Part shown: piece by piece, positions 39,531 to 62,100 of the stretch | Numbering within the stretch: position 1 is the first letter of the stretch | Layout: each line of letters starts with the position of its first letter | Origin: Gymnothorax reevesii | Taxonomy: Eukaryota > Chordata > Actinopteri > Anguilliformes > Muraenidae | Direction of reading: 5' to 3' | NCBI GenBank assembly: GCA_029721435.1 | Contig: CM056573.1 | Location: 151,177,947-151,241,946 of the forward strand | Length of the DNA stretch: 64,000 nt | Position numbers and translations under genes: made by a program | Notes under the pieces: model-generated | Databases searched by the model: none | What the model saw: only the letters and a program-made list of their open reading frames with translations | What the model was told of the DNA's origin: nothing

Positions 39531-39840
39531 GGGGCCGAGGGAGTGATGAGACAGCCTGCATGAAAGCCAGGCTTTTGACAGGGCACCGCGTTCGTCCACG
39601 AATGCAGCATTCTGATTAGTCGAACTTGACAGCTCCCAAAGTCAAATTTGACAGTTGAACACTCGCAGGGCTGGCGTTACACCAGAGAGGGGCCGAGGGA
39701 TTCATAACACAGCCTGCACGAAAGTCAGGCTTTAGAGAGGGCACCGCGTTCGTCCACGCATGCAGCATTCTGATTACTCGAACTTCACAGCTCCCAAAGT
39801 CAAATTTTACAGTAGAACACTCGCAGGGCTGGCGTTACAC
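39531..39840 (+). repeat. Tandem duplication of a 158-bp unit
   Basis: GGGGCCGAGG begins both units (39531 and 39689). Each runs through GGGCACCGCGTTCGTCCACG, ATGCAGCATTCTGATTA and CTCGCAGGGCTGGCGTTACA. The two units differ by scattered substitutions, so the duplication is not very recent. No coding potential is recognised. Confidence 0.85.
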
Positions 39841-40012
39841 CTGAAAATTCGGCGGCGATTATTCACAAAAATTTGTCCTGGCTGATTTTAGATGGTTTCC
39901 CTTGATTAACACATTTTCGAATTCAAGAATAATCAAGTGGCAATTGAAGACACGGCTTCTCTCCCTCATGCGATCTAAAAGCGACAAAATAATAGGCTAC
40001 AAAGAGGGTAGC
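39838..40012 (+). repeat. Dispersed repeat, copy A
   Basis: The stretch ACCTGAAAATTC, GGTTTCCCTTGATTAACACA, AGAATAATCAAGTGGCAATT, AAGACACGGCTTCTCTCCCT and CATGCGATCTAAAAGCGACA is repeated at 63583-63760 in the same orientation with modest divergence. The element type is unknown. Confidence 0.8.
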
Positions 40013-40287
40013 AGCTAGTTTATTAATATGCAGGATGTGGCACTGCATATCTAGCCAATATTTAAAGTAAAATTACATTGCTGCACATAGGATGGCGCAG
40101 GAATAGTGACCTTTTATAGACCTCCTGATCTGTCACTTGTGTCCTGTCTGCCAGTGCTGCTGAAAGGTAAACATGACCATGGCAGCATCTTGTAAGATCA
40201 CTCGTTTTGACTAAATTATTTTTTAAAATGCACCATTGTAATGGAATTTGATTTTATATTAATAATTTAGCGGTGAACACAATACTG

Positions 40288-40873
40288 TAAAGCCCGACGC
40301 CCACCGGCCGCGAAACGTCGCGTCAAACTCCGAACGTTTTTAAAAGCCCACTGGAAGCGTCAGCAACGTTGATGGATGATAACACCAAAACGCAAGCCAT
40401 GGGTGTCACTCTCAAAATGTTCAACAAGACAACCTTAAATTTTGAAAACGCCCACCGATAAAGCTTATTTAAAGTGGACCAAAGTGTGACGTTCATCAGT
40501 GAACCTTGAGTTAGGTTCTGTCTAACTGTAGATCGCTTAATAACTTGAATGCCTGCAAAATAATTGATTTCCCTTCAAAAACCGTAACTTGGTTAAAAAG
40601 AGGTTATATCAGTTTCGACAACTACACGAGGTTTCTGCCAAATGTATGCCACTAACAATGACAAGGTGAAATTGTTATAAAAACCTAAAAGATGTCTTTA
40701 GGTTGTCTTTTTTTTACAGATGCCTTTCTATTGAGTTGACGCTCAAGAAATTGAGCAGAGGCAAAAAATAAAAACCTGACGCGCGTCAGCCACCAGTGGG
40801 CTTTCCTCCATTGAAATGAATGGAACCTATTTTTTGAAGCGCGTCTCACGCCTCCGGTGGGTGCTGGGCTTTA
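40288..40873. mobile_element. 586-bp MITE with TAAAGCCC ends
   Basis: The left end TAAAGCCCGACGCCCACCGG and the inverted right end TAAAGCCCAGCACCCACCGG match at 18 of 20 positions. A second inverted pair lies inside (AGCCCACTGG at about 40347 and CCAGTGGGCT at about 40792). There is no ORF. Target duplication cannot be assigned because the terminus itself is TA-rich. Confidence 0.75.
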
Positions 40874-41314
40874 AGCTGGATTTATGGTTCTGTGTCAACT
40901 CCACGCAAAGGGCACGCAGTCACCTAAACGCCGTCGTGGGCCTTTCGAAGTTCTGCATTGAGGTCGTTTGCGTCGTGCTGTGCCGCAAAGCAATTCACTG
41001 CCAAACCGCTAGGTGGCCTCAGGTTTCCAAAGTACCAGTCGTGAAATCATGTGAGACTCGTTGGTAGAGTTTTTACGTTTAATTTAAAAATGGCAGTCTA
41101 GCAGTAGGAACAAACCGGAAAAGTGAAGCGCCGGAAGTGATGTAGTAGAGTGGACCAATCAGTGCCCTTGCGGTCTGCGTTGCTTTGACGCGCAGTTGGA
41201 AAATTTTTGAGGTGCACGGCAAGCAACGCAGAGGCTCTGCAGTGGGGGTTCGCGTCGCCACAGAGGCTCTGCATCGCGACGGCGTCGGTTCGACACAGAA
41301 CCATAAATCCAGCT
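40874..41314. mobile_element. 441-bp MITE with AGCTGGATTTATGG ends
   Basis: The left end AGCTGGATTTATGGTTCTGT and the inverted right end are identical for at least 20 bp. The interior is CpG-rich (GCCGTCGTGGGCC, GCGTCGTGCTGTGCC) with no transposase. It directly abuts the preceding MITE. The ORFs on the minus strand at 41079-41406 lie within it and are not genes. The TIR type resembles PIF/Harbinger-related MITEs, by inference. Confidence 0.78.
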
Positions 41315-44300
41315 GAAGAGGTATGAACTGAATGAAAATCCATACACTTTATCAGAGGAGCCTGTCTCCCCACCCCAGTAGCTACTCTAGCAGACAGTCT
41401 CCTCACCTGCCATTACCCACAACAGTGAATGCTCCCAGCAAACTTACTCAGATCTAATAGACATAACGTTAAATGGCAAAGGGATCATGTGTTTGGCCAG
41501 TGAATAAAGAGGGGAAAACACTGATGACTAAAATATAGAATTTATTTGCATCTCCGAGGAATTTGTTTAACAATCAATGAGGAAAAAGTCATCTTAATAG
41601 AACAGGCAGTGTATGACACATGGTTAATCTATGTTATCTACATTGAACTTTATGAAACTTCTTCCAGTGGTAGCTAGCTACTGTGTGTACTATACATTAG
41701 CTTGATCCAACAGTATGCCTGGTGTACACTTGAGGATTTTCAAATCTTAACTGATTTTAAAAACATGGGGGGCTGCATATATAATGAAAGATATAACTGA
41801 TTATTAATATTTTAATCGCACACACCCGACCATTCATTCTAGGACTTTAAGTTTCAATGCTAGACTGTTAGAGAGAGGTGATTCCAGGGACTTTGACTAT
41901 CACAGAAACTGGCATAATCAAACAACCCACTGTGCCCAACACTGATGGAAAATCATTCAGAACAACAGTCAGTTAGTGAATGTGCCATGTTTCTGAATTA
42001 AAAATACACATAAACAAAAAGGTGATACAATAAATATTTCCTTGATTTCAATGATTGGGAGGGCTTTCATGCAGACACTAAAACGCAGTAGTTCATAGAT
42101 AGGCCTGAGCGTATATTTAGATGTGGCATCATTGTGGTATTTTTATAGTCATTTTTATCGTTTATTGTAATATTTGTGTAGTCGGCCAAATATTACATGT
42201 GGTTTTTGCATTAGTCACTTTCTCATAATATGCAATGTTTTAGGCCAATACACTAGGTTTGTATTCAACACAAGAGAGAGATTTCAAGATACCACTGGCA
42301 AAGTAATTAATTCAAAAATGTGCGCAGAATCCATGTATCACTTTCTCTCAGTATCTTCCAAAAAACAAGGCCATTGGGACCCACACCAAACGTAAGGTTT
42401 TCAGCATCTGCCTCACAAAAAGCACAGCTTACATCAATGCCCTTTTTAATTTTCCCACAGACGACCTAATGTTTTTCAGGGTAAAATCTGTGTTGCCCTG
42501 TGAAGCCAGACGGCAGTATCTGCAAAAAAGTGAAACTGAGAAAATTGACCTTAAAGCCTTACCTCCAGCCCTACTTCTGTTGATACTGCCATCTTGCACA
42601 GGCAGTAACTCTGTACATGTGTATTGATCAGGCTAATCTCTACTAAAAATAGATGGAGCTGGTGCTGTAGAGGGTCAATGGCGGGTTTTCCCAATTTTGA
42701 GAAATTTGCGGATGCTTCCATCTGGCTTGACAGGGCAGTGTAGCGAACTAATGCACAGATTCCCTCATGATGCCCCAAGAAGAAGGTCACAGGAAGTCAA
42801 AGCTTGATGTAGAAACTGGAAAGCAAATGACACAAAACTTTGTGTTTGGTATGTAATCACATCCAGACAAATATCAAAACCATGATAATTTCTGGTGCAA
42901 ATGTAACAACATACCAATACATCGAGATAGGTTTCAGTGAGACAGTACTGCTTGTAGTGCTTATAGGATTAACCATCATTGATCTAATCACATATTCAAA
43001 TTAACAATAAAAATGGAATGATTTGGAGCCATGAGCGCACGCAAAGTAGTAGTCCTCCAGTTTGGCCGTCCAAGGTTAAAAGCCTCCGACCTTCAAAATA
43101 ATCCGAAGTTTAATATTTGTATCACAAAGTGCGCAAATTCCTATCATGCACCGGTGCACGAGCACTCATCAACCACTGCTTGGTAACAACAAGGTCTCCT
43201 CATTCACACTCCCACCCCTCAAACCCACCGATCCCCGCCGCCACCACCACCACCCTCTTGTCTACTAACTACGTGCGCCCCTAGATATTGCATCTCCCTG
43301 TCATGTCGAGACAGAGGAGGGAAGGGGATGGGACACGAGACAGGGATGAAAAAGGGGGGTTGGCCAGGTTGCTGTTACAACACAAACCCAGATAATACGA
43401 TACCTCACCCTTCACACTATGCGTCTCCACCTCTCTCCCCGCCCTCTCACGCATCTGTTCCATGCTTTTACTGCCACTCCGCAGACAGGTGTGTGTGCGT
43501 GTGTTTCTGCGCTTCTGTGTTTTTGCACGCGGCTGTGCGGGTTGGAATCCCTACACACCCGTCAAGTTAAGAAAACACAATGAGTTGCTGCCCTGACCCT
43601 GCCACACACGGCCACAAGGACTGCCGCACATGACGGGTCATGGCACGCAGCACACGCACAAACGGTGAGAGACAAACAAGACGGGCAGACCACATACGCA
43701 GCCACAATCTCGACCCCCACCCCCGAAACAGAGGAGCTCAGCACAGAGATGCACGGGTGTGGCAGATTACCAATACGCATTTTCCCTTGGCGATGTGCCC
43801 ACACCTAAACACAGAGCTGAGAGTCTGGGCAAGTCTTCCTCGAACAACAGTAACCAGATTAGATGTCCAGTGGACCCTTAATGACTTGCACAAACAAGCT
43901 CTGACATTGTGCTTGCTCGCAGGAGTCGGTGAGAGGATAAAGAACCATTGTGACTTCGGAAAGAGGATATTTCCAGCTAAAAAAATTCAACAGTGTTGTT
44001 TACAGAAAGATTTGTACAACAAGAGAGAAGTTTTCTGGTTCTGATCTAAAGGCAATCAGCTTGGTTTCAGCCATCTTCTGGGGCCAGCAGCTATTTTGAT
44101 TTGGCATTCTGGACATGGGTGCGACTAAAACCATCACTATCTCTTCCAGTAAGCTTATAGGCCAGGGAGGCTTGTCTGTCCTTAATGGTGTTGTTGCTAT
44201 TTTGAGAAAGGCACTGAGTAGACAGAACAGGAGATGGATAACAATTTTATATTTATTCATTTCTTGCCATTCTGAAAAATGCCTAAGCGCAAACGCTTTC

Positions 44301-46261
44301 TCACAATGATGTTTCAGTTAAATCTGAGTTTTACAATGAATAAAATTCATGCATTCATTCTGCTTATACAACGTACTTACAGTTTCCATCTCTCTCGCTC
44401 CCTCCCACGCACACGAGCAAACACACACTCATAGACACACACACGTATAACAAAGAATTTCCACAACAAACTGCTGATTTTCATTTACAGCTGTCCACAA
44501 AGCTCAAGACAAGGCTGAAGAAGTCAATGCGCCCCACTGACAGTTATGGCATTAATAATAGAAACAAAGACAAAGGCTCTGTCTGACAGTAGCATGTGAA
44601 CAAACAGTGCAGACCTCCTTGCATGCATTCCACACATTTTTCAATGGCTCAAGGACTTGCTTATCTTTCTCCCTGGCTCACAAATTGCAGAGAGGGAGGG
44701 CAGATGACCAGAGAGGGATAGAGATGGGCAAGGGAGGAGGGACTCAGGTGCTCCATAGACAGCTGGTCTTCAAAAGAAACAAAGATTTAAGAACAAGTAA
44801 TTGATCAAAGACAGTTCTACATACAAAGCTGCTAAGATTTATCATAGACATACAGACAGGCATGAACACGAGCAGGAACACACACAGGGGGTAATTAAAT
44901 CAATAAAAGAAAAGCTGATGGACGAGTGATATAAGATCACATTTAGAGCAGTCTGCAATAGAGAAATGATGTAATTTAACGGTATTGAGGTTTTAATGAA
45001 CCGTAAGTCAAAAGGAAAATGTTGAATTTCAATAGCAAAAGAAAATCAATGAATTTTTTTAATTTCAGATTTAGAAAATCAACGTGAAAGACATCTGAAC
45101 AGTTTACCCTTCTCCTGACACCAGAGGTCCTACAGTTTTAAAATCATCCCGACAGCGACCGATATGCAAGTCAGTGCGAGATTTCCTGAACTCTGAGGCC
45201 ACCTACTGCTTCTCAAAGATACTACAAACAACGACGTGCCCTCATTTCCACAAGAAAATCTTAGAGCTTATTTTTTTAAATCACTGCTCCTTCATTATGA
45301 AACAAGAGTTGTCAGAAAGACAACAAAGCTCGCCGGGGCAAGGTTAAAGTTTTTCTGCATGCGGACGCCGGGGGTACGACAATAGCTCTCCGGACGTTAC
45401 TCGTCCCGGCGAGCTAAAAAGCGCCATGCCATAATTCAGATGGTCTTTCGGCAGAAGAGTTTTTCCACATCCCGTAACAGCACCAATGAAACGCGCACAA
45501 TAAAAGATTATTCACTTCCTCACCATAGCCTTGCGTAACCCTAACGAACATATAACCTGGTGTGATGAAATGTTATTGGCCGCGACTTGTTTCGCATTTT
45601 TCCTTTTATTGTGAACATGGGGCTGTAAGACGGTCAGCCATAATTTGTCCATACGTACTTACATTCATATTGTGTGAACCATAACCACAAACCAGGATAC
45701 ACGTAGGCGGCTATTACACCTCGTGGAAATTAGCACAACTTGTCACGAATTAAAAGTTGCAAAAACGCCATTGCTTGGACAGTTGGTAGGGTGTGTTTTT
45801 TTAATTACCTTGAAAAATATCAGAGCACCATGAGTAATGACAGGCTTAATTCACCCACACGGCTTAAAAATGCGCTTAAAAAGCCGCAGAAATTGGACTC
45901 ATCTTTCAAGAACAGCGGTAATGGTTCCCCTCCAATTTTCTCCCGAGTTCTCAGCTTTCCGCTGTTAATGCCCACCACAGACCACTAATCTGAGACCACA
46001 AACCATTGCTCAAATGAGGAAAAAACAGCAATTCATTCTATAAGTAGATGCATAATTGTTCTCCATCACTCAGAGACAGACTGCATGCTACTCCATAAGC
46101 ACCACTGATCACTGCACAATATACAGGTTATGGGTAAGGAAAATATATTGGACGCCACTGCCTCATGGTCATGACTTCTGGAGATTACCAATAAATTATG
46201 CCTGGTCCTACAACTGCTTCAGTATCAAATTGTGAAATTCCTATAAAGCCAGGCAGCAGAG
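41315..46261. other. Intergenic region without recognised genes
   Basis: Nothing is supported except the CpG-rich MITE-like fragment at 45296-45425 and short CA/GT-rich patches near 43490 and 44400. ORFs of up to 134 codons (43640-44044) have no domain features. Confidence 0.5.
45296..45425. repeat. Probable MITE fragment with GCTCGCCGGG inverted motif
   Basis: GCTCGCCGGGGC (45330) and its inverse CCCGGCGAGC (45405-45414) enclose GCATGCGGACGCCGGGGGTA. The flanking GAGTTGTCAGAAAGACAACA is itself an inverted repeat (TTGTC and GACAA). CpG density is far above the neighbourhood, as in a young element. Confidence 0.5.
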
Positions 46262-46410
46262 TCTACAAGAGGTGGCACTGTCATCTCACAGCAAGGTCGC
46301 GGGATTGAATCCAGCCAGGCGTTGTGTGTGGAGTTCACGTTCTTCCAATGCTCACCTGCCGATTACTTCAGTCTCCGCTCACAGTCCAAATACATGCATG
46401 ACAGGCTAGT
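46262..46410 (+). repeat. Dispersed repeat, same family as 46495-46795, plus strand
   Basis: GGTGGCACTGTCATCTCACA, GCGGGATTGAATCC and TGTGTGTGGAGTTCACGTTC, then ACAGTCCAAATACATGCATG, occur in the family order. With the copy at 46495-46795 it forms a head-to-tail inverted pair about 90 bp apart. Confidence 0.65.
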
Positions 46411-46494
46411 TCGTGCCAAAGGCCATAGCCCCAATGCCCACCCCAAACCCTGCAGTCCTCCTCAAAGTGTCATATTTCAAACGTCTCTGGTAAT

Positions 46495-46795
46495 AATAAG
46501 GTACACTATATTGAACCTCGTGGGGCAATTAGTCCTCTGCATTTAACCCATCCTATAGTTAGGAGCAGGGGGCAGCCACTAAGCAGCACCTGGGGACCAA
46601 CTCCGGTTCTAAAACCAGTCAGGTGTTCTTGTAGCAGTGTTCCTATAATGCACGTTTTTCCAGGTGGGGGAAACCCACATGAACACTGGGAGAACATGCA
46701 AACTTCACACAGAAAGGTCCCAGGCCAGATTCGAACCCACAACGTTCTCACTGTGAGCCGGCAGTGCTAACCACTGCCACTAGTAAAGTGCGGTC
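46495..46795 (-). repeat. Dispersed tRNA-like/“gtggttagcact” family repeat, minus strand
   Basis: Read on the minus strand it gives GTGGCAGTGGTTAGCACTG, then GTGGGTTCGAATCTGGCC (B-box-like) and CTTTCTGTGTGAAGTTTGCA, TGTTCTCCC. The distal part at 46495-46630 (ATTTAACCCATCC, GGGGACCAACTCCGG) belongs to the same family. Diverged copy. Confidence 0.7.
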
Positions 46796-47539
46796 GATGC
46801 GGACTTCCAGGAGGGGTGCATAGGGTACACTCATGAGCAGCCAGAAAAACAGCATTAGAGAAATTGGACCCCCTGCGGTGTCTTGTGCACCTGCTTAGGT
46901 ACGCACACAAGGTGCACACGCAAGTATTGGGGCAAGAGGTAAATTTCCAAAACAAATGTGTGTGTAGTGCGCAAGCCCTGCACACACCCATTGGATGTCC
47001 GGATAGGTTCAAGCCTCCATACCCTTGTGCCACCAGTAATGGGAATAAGAGGGATGATAGATTCTCTGTGTCTGCAAAGCAAAATTCCTTAATTGCACAT
47101 TTAAACAAACAAACCAATCAATAAACCCTGATATTCTCCCACCAACCAGAAAAAAAAAATAGAAAAATATAAAGGGAAACACAACTCAGGAAAGGTCACG
47201 GTTTAGTGTTGAGTAAAATCAGAGGGTTTTCATTGCCACAGAATTCAGAAAAGGTTTCTTTTGACAACGAGTCCAGAAGGATGAGCCTCAATCTGTGTGC
47301 ACAGAAATACTGACCGTTAAAGGGTGGAGTTGCGAGTAGAATTGTCAGCTCGTGCAAGAAGTTGAGTTCTGCCTGTGTGAATTTCCAACAACAAGCATTC
47401 AGGCTAGCTGGATGAACATGAGACAATGTTGCCTGTGGTAAGGGGTGTGAGCCCTGGAATGGATTAGCGCCAGAGGAGTTTTACAGCACTCTCTCATTCC
47501 AATTTAGACTAAATTGCTTTAATTAAATAGATGGACCAA

Positions 47540-48015
47540 AGATTTTCACCATTCATCCAGCCATCGTCCTCCTCATTAGGGTTGCAGGGGAGCTGGAGCC
47601 TATCCCAGCTAACTTCTGGCAAAAAGTGGGAACATATTCTTGGATGCATTATTATGGAACCCACCTTCATTCTCGCGAAGACACACCCCTCCAGAGCGTT
47701 CAAGCACTAGGATTGGCCAGTTATCCAAGTGCCAAGATTAGCCAGCCATTCAGCTCTAAGACTGAATTCTCATACTTGAACAGCTAGTCAGTCATAGCAC
47801 TTGAATGCTCCGAAGGGGCGTTTCTTTGGGAGAATATAGGTAGGTTCCATAATAACGCCTCCTTGACAGCTAAACAATCCATAGTAGGGCTCACAAACCA
47901 TTCACTCACAGCCTCATACCAGGGAAATTTAGAGTCTCAAGTTAATTTGGCATGCATGTTTTTGGACTGTGAGAGGACCCAGAGGGAAGTCACACAAATG
48001 AACATGCAAACTCTA
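47540..48015 (+). repeat. Old dispersed vertebrate-type repeat (GGAGCCTATCCCAGCT family)
   Basis: The phrases GGGTTGCAGGGGAGCTGGAG, CCTATCCCAGCT, ATTTAGAGTCTCAAGTTAAT, TTTTTGGACTGTGAGAGGA and AACATGCAAACTCTACATAG follow the order of a repeat I recognise as common in fish genomes. It is diverged and interrupted by the MITE at 47649-47855. Confidence 0.7.
47649..47855. mobile_element. 207-bp MITE nested in an older dispersed repeat
   Basis: The left end TTATTATGGAACC and the inverted right end TTATTATGGAACC are identical for 13 bp, and similarity continues about 60 bp inward (CATTCTCGCGAAGACACACC against TATTCTCCCAAAGAAACGCC). It splits the surrounding repeat between GGGAACATATTC and CGCCTCCTTGACAGC. 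It has no coding capacity. Confidence 0.8.
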
Positions 48016-48189
48016 CATAGAAAGGCCTCAGACTGCCCACTATGCCATCGGGGTTGTAACCAGACATACCGACATGAAGAATGTGAGACCATGAGGTTCC
48101 TGCAACTGACATTCCGATGCGACTTGGGTGCATCCGAGAAGCCTGCACAACAATTTCCATAAATCATATGCATGTCCCTACCACGATTC

Positions 48190-49275
48190 TACGGAACCCG
48201 GGAAGTGCAATGACAAAACAAAAAAATTAATTTGTGGCCACAAGATATAACTCGTTCCCACAAATTAGTCATTTCGTTCCCATGAATAAGTTATGTTGAT
48301 GCCACAAGATGTAACTCGTTCCCACGAATTAGTTATGTCGTTGCCACAAGTTAGTGACTCGTTCCCACGAATTAGTCATAATTTAGCTATTCCGTGGCCT
48401 CTAGATGTATCGTTCCCAAGACTTGCCACAAATAATCTCCGGGTGCAGACCCGCGCTGCCCGGCGAGTGGATTTACGGTAACCAAGCAAGCAAACATTCT
48501 AAGTCAGATGCAAATGTGATTTACTTTTCAGGGCAATACTTCCAGTTTGGGCTACATTACCATTCGTCCACAAGCAGCACACTCCCTAGGGCTAGGAAAC
48601 TCTAATCTGGGGAGCGTTTCTCAAAAGCGAATATAGTTCATCCATTCACAGTCAATGGACCCAACTATGTAAGTTACCATCTGTGATTTCGGGAAACGTA
48701 CCCCAGATTTATTCATGGCTCTAGGTTAAAGTTGGAGCGGCTACGTTTTTGCAACGATGAACATAGTGATCAGTAACATTACCTATTGCAATACATTACA
48801 TGAAAACTGTGGCTAATGTCCTGATCCTCATTCAGTCGTTTTCAATAAATTAGACTGGCCCGTGGCATTGTCAGCGTGCTTGTTCTGAAAATTGCTTCGG
48901 TCAGGCAGGCCATGGAATGGGGTGGGTGGCGCAGACGCAGGTCTGCGCTCGTAGATTATCGAGGACAAATGCCGTCTGCTTCGGAGAGAAGGAGGGAGTG
49001 TGGATTTATATTTTGTGGCCACAAGGTGGCCCATTCATGGGAGCGAGTTACTACCTCGTGGCAACGACATATCCAATCCGTGGTAACAGGTTACTAACTC
49101 GTGGGAGCGAAATAACGAATTCATGGGAACGAGTCACTAATTTGTGGCAATGACAAAACTAATTTATGGGAACAAGTGAATAACTTGTGGAAACTAAACA
49201 GATTTGTGGGAATGAGTTATATCTTGTGGCCACAAATTATTTTTTTTCTCGTCACTGCACTTCCCAGGCTCTGTA
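48190..49275. mobile_element. 1.09-kb MITE made of inverted arrays of about 22-bp repeats
   Basis: The ends are TACGGAACCCGGGAAGTGCA and, inverted, TACAGAGCCTGGGAAGTGCA, with the inverted similarity continuing through TTTGTGGCCACAAGATATAA. A 6-bp repeat CGATTC flanks both sides (48184-48189 and 49276-49281). Inside each terminus are degenerate tandem units of about 22 bp of the type CGTTCCCACGAATTAGT and GTTGCCACAAGTTAGT, about six to the left (48260-48385) and about eight, inverted, to the right (49015-49235). The unique centre (about 48420-49000) shows no transposase. The superfamily is not clear. Confidence 0.85.
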
Positions 49276-49424
49276 CGATTCCACAAAAGGTAATCGAACT
49301 GAAATCAAGGCTGTTACCAAAAAGAAAAACTGATATCACAGAGGTCAAATAAGTCAGTGATCACTCTTGCAGCTGCAGATGCAGGAAAGAAAACAGATTG
49401 AAAGAAACAAAAGAACACCAGAAT

Positions 49425-49455
49425 GTCAGTAAAAAAAAAAAATCTTTAATTTAAT
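49425..49455 (-). terminator. rps19: rps19 polyadenylation signals
   Basis: On the minus strand two overlapping ATTAAA hexamers occupy 49445-49455. They follow the stop codon almost at once and are followed by a run of 12 T residues (49430-49442), consistent with a U-rich downstream element. A very short 3' UTR is usual for ribosomal protein mRNAs. The exact cleavage site is inferred. Confidence 0.7.
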
Positions 49456-49462
49456 ACACAAT

Positions 49463-60584
<11,122 letters not shown>

Positions 60585-61431
60585 TCAACCTTTACCATGT
60601 GCTTTTCCGAGAACAAGCATCTTTTATTCACTTGTCGCCTAGTTCTGTAGACTGCTGGCTGAACTGCATCTTTTGACAGTTTATGAAACTGGAGGTACCA
60701 CTTTTGAGGGAGGCCACAGTGTAGACACAATCCAACTGTCATTTTGAAAAAAATAACCCCTCAACACACCTCCTCAAACCCATTTTACTCCCACCACTGA
60801 GTCAAAATGTCGACAAATATGCACCATCAATCTATGCTTGAAGAGGAAAACAGTATTTATTCTTTTTTTTTTTTTTTGCTCAGTCTCACACGTAAGAAGT
60901 TATCTAGTTAATGTTATCTTTGAAGTTATCTTTGGTTGATGTTAGTTTCCTTCTCAACAAACAGCCCCCAAAATAACATACCAAAGCCACAAATCAATTT
61001 AAGCCAAATCGCAAACTACATGCCCAATGCAAACATTACATCACCTGGAATTCATTGACCTGAAAAAATATGAGAACGCAAAAGTAACGTCAGAGCACAC
61101 AGATACCTTACTAGATAGCTACATTACTAGGCTTGCTCTCTCTGGCTTAAGTTCATAGTTAGCAAGATAGCTAATTAGCTAAGCAGAAGTCACATGAAAC
61201 TGCAATAGAAAGTTTTTACAAACTAATATGAGTCACTCTAAAATACGTTACCCAGCACCAGTTGTAATAAGTAAAATGGAGCTGTTTAAAAACCAAAACA
61301 AAAAAAATGTACATCGAAACACTAATGCGGTGCGGTAAGTATCTGCTGCCTCGCTTGCAGACAGCAGGAGAGGAAAGAAACACACGGGTTCGTCAGCCGG
61401 CATTCAAAACGAGATCCTTCCGTCGACTCAC

Positions 61432-61490
61432 GCGAGAGTTTGTCTCGGATACCCACCATAGCTGCAGTACCTCCGTTCCTCCGAAAAAAT
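61432..61490 (-). promoter_or_regulatory. rps19: Candidate rps19 non-coding exon 1 and transcription start region
   Basis: About 0.9 kb upstream of the ATG, the minus strand has a pyrimidine run (TTTCATTTTTTC, about 61482-61493), resembling the 5' TOP start of ribosomal protein genes. It is followed by a short leader and two possible donors: GTGAGT (exon ending at 61432) and GTGGGT (exon ending at 61457). If the first is used, the leader contains an upstream ATG out of frame with rps19. The exon is inferred from position, donor quality and TOP-like composition, so its limits are uncertain. Confidence 0.35.
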
Positions 61491-61639
61491 GAAAGCATGT
61501 CTCAGATTTTTTTTTCTTCGGCGGGCCAAGTGGCATCAGACAAATTACAAGCATAATTTGTCTTCTTAGTGTCAAGTGCATGTAAATTGTATTTCCAGGA
61601 AAACCTCAGTAATTAAGTCGCCCTTTTTATGACTGAATA

Positions 61640-62100
61640 GCCTTTGCTGACTGAATGAAATACAGCTATTGTCCGCATGGTCACTGGAATTCCGGATCAA
61701 AGCAGTCTAGAATTAATTTATCACATTTTCTGATCTTGGACTTAAATGAATAAATTATTTGCAATAACAACTTTTTGAATGTACTTGATCTGAAAATCAA
61801 TGCATTTAGGATCATGTCATCAAAGACATTTCCACATTTAATCTCCTGCAAGGTTTATGCCTTGAAAATCTTAATATTAATATTTCGAAGTCTGGGTTAA
61901 ATGCACATTAAATGATAATGGTAATTAGGCTGATATGATTAAGCAGCAGTGATTCAATGCATAATAATGACATTGCAGGCACACTGTAAAATGGTAATAT
62001 TGACCTTTCTATCGGCATGCAAATTGCATTCATGAATTGATGAGATATTCAATTAAAGATGATATTAAGTAAGTCGATGCTGGTATTCTAAAAATATAAG
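61640..62100. other. AT-rich unique sequence upstream of rps19 resembling conserved noncoding DNA
   Basis: Repeat-free DNA with dense TAAT-type motifs (AAATGATAATGGTAATTAGG, GATATGATTAAGCAGC, CATGCAAATTGCATTCATGA with an octamer-like ATGCAAAT). No exon signature is seen. Confidence 0.3.

Noticed and set aside
43640..44044. 134-aa plus-strand ORF
   Set aside because: Arises in a GC-richer patch with no conserved motif; the opposite strand is equally open nearby.
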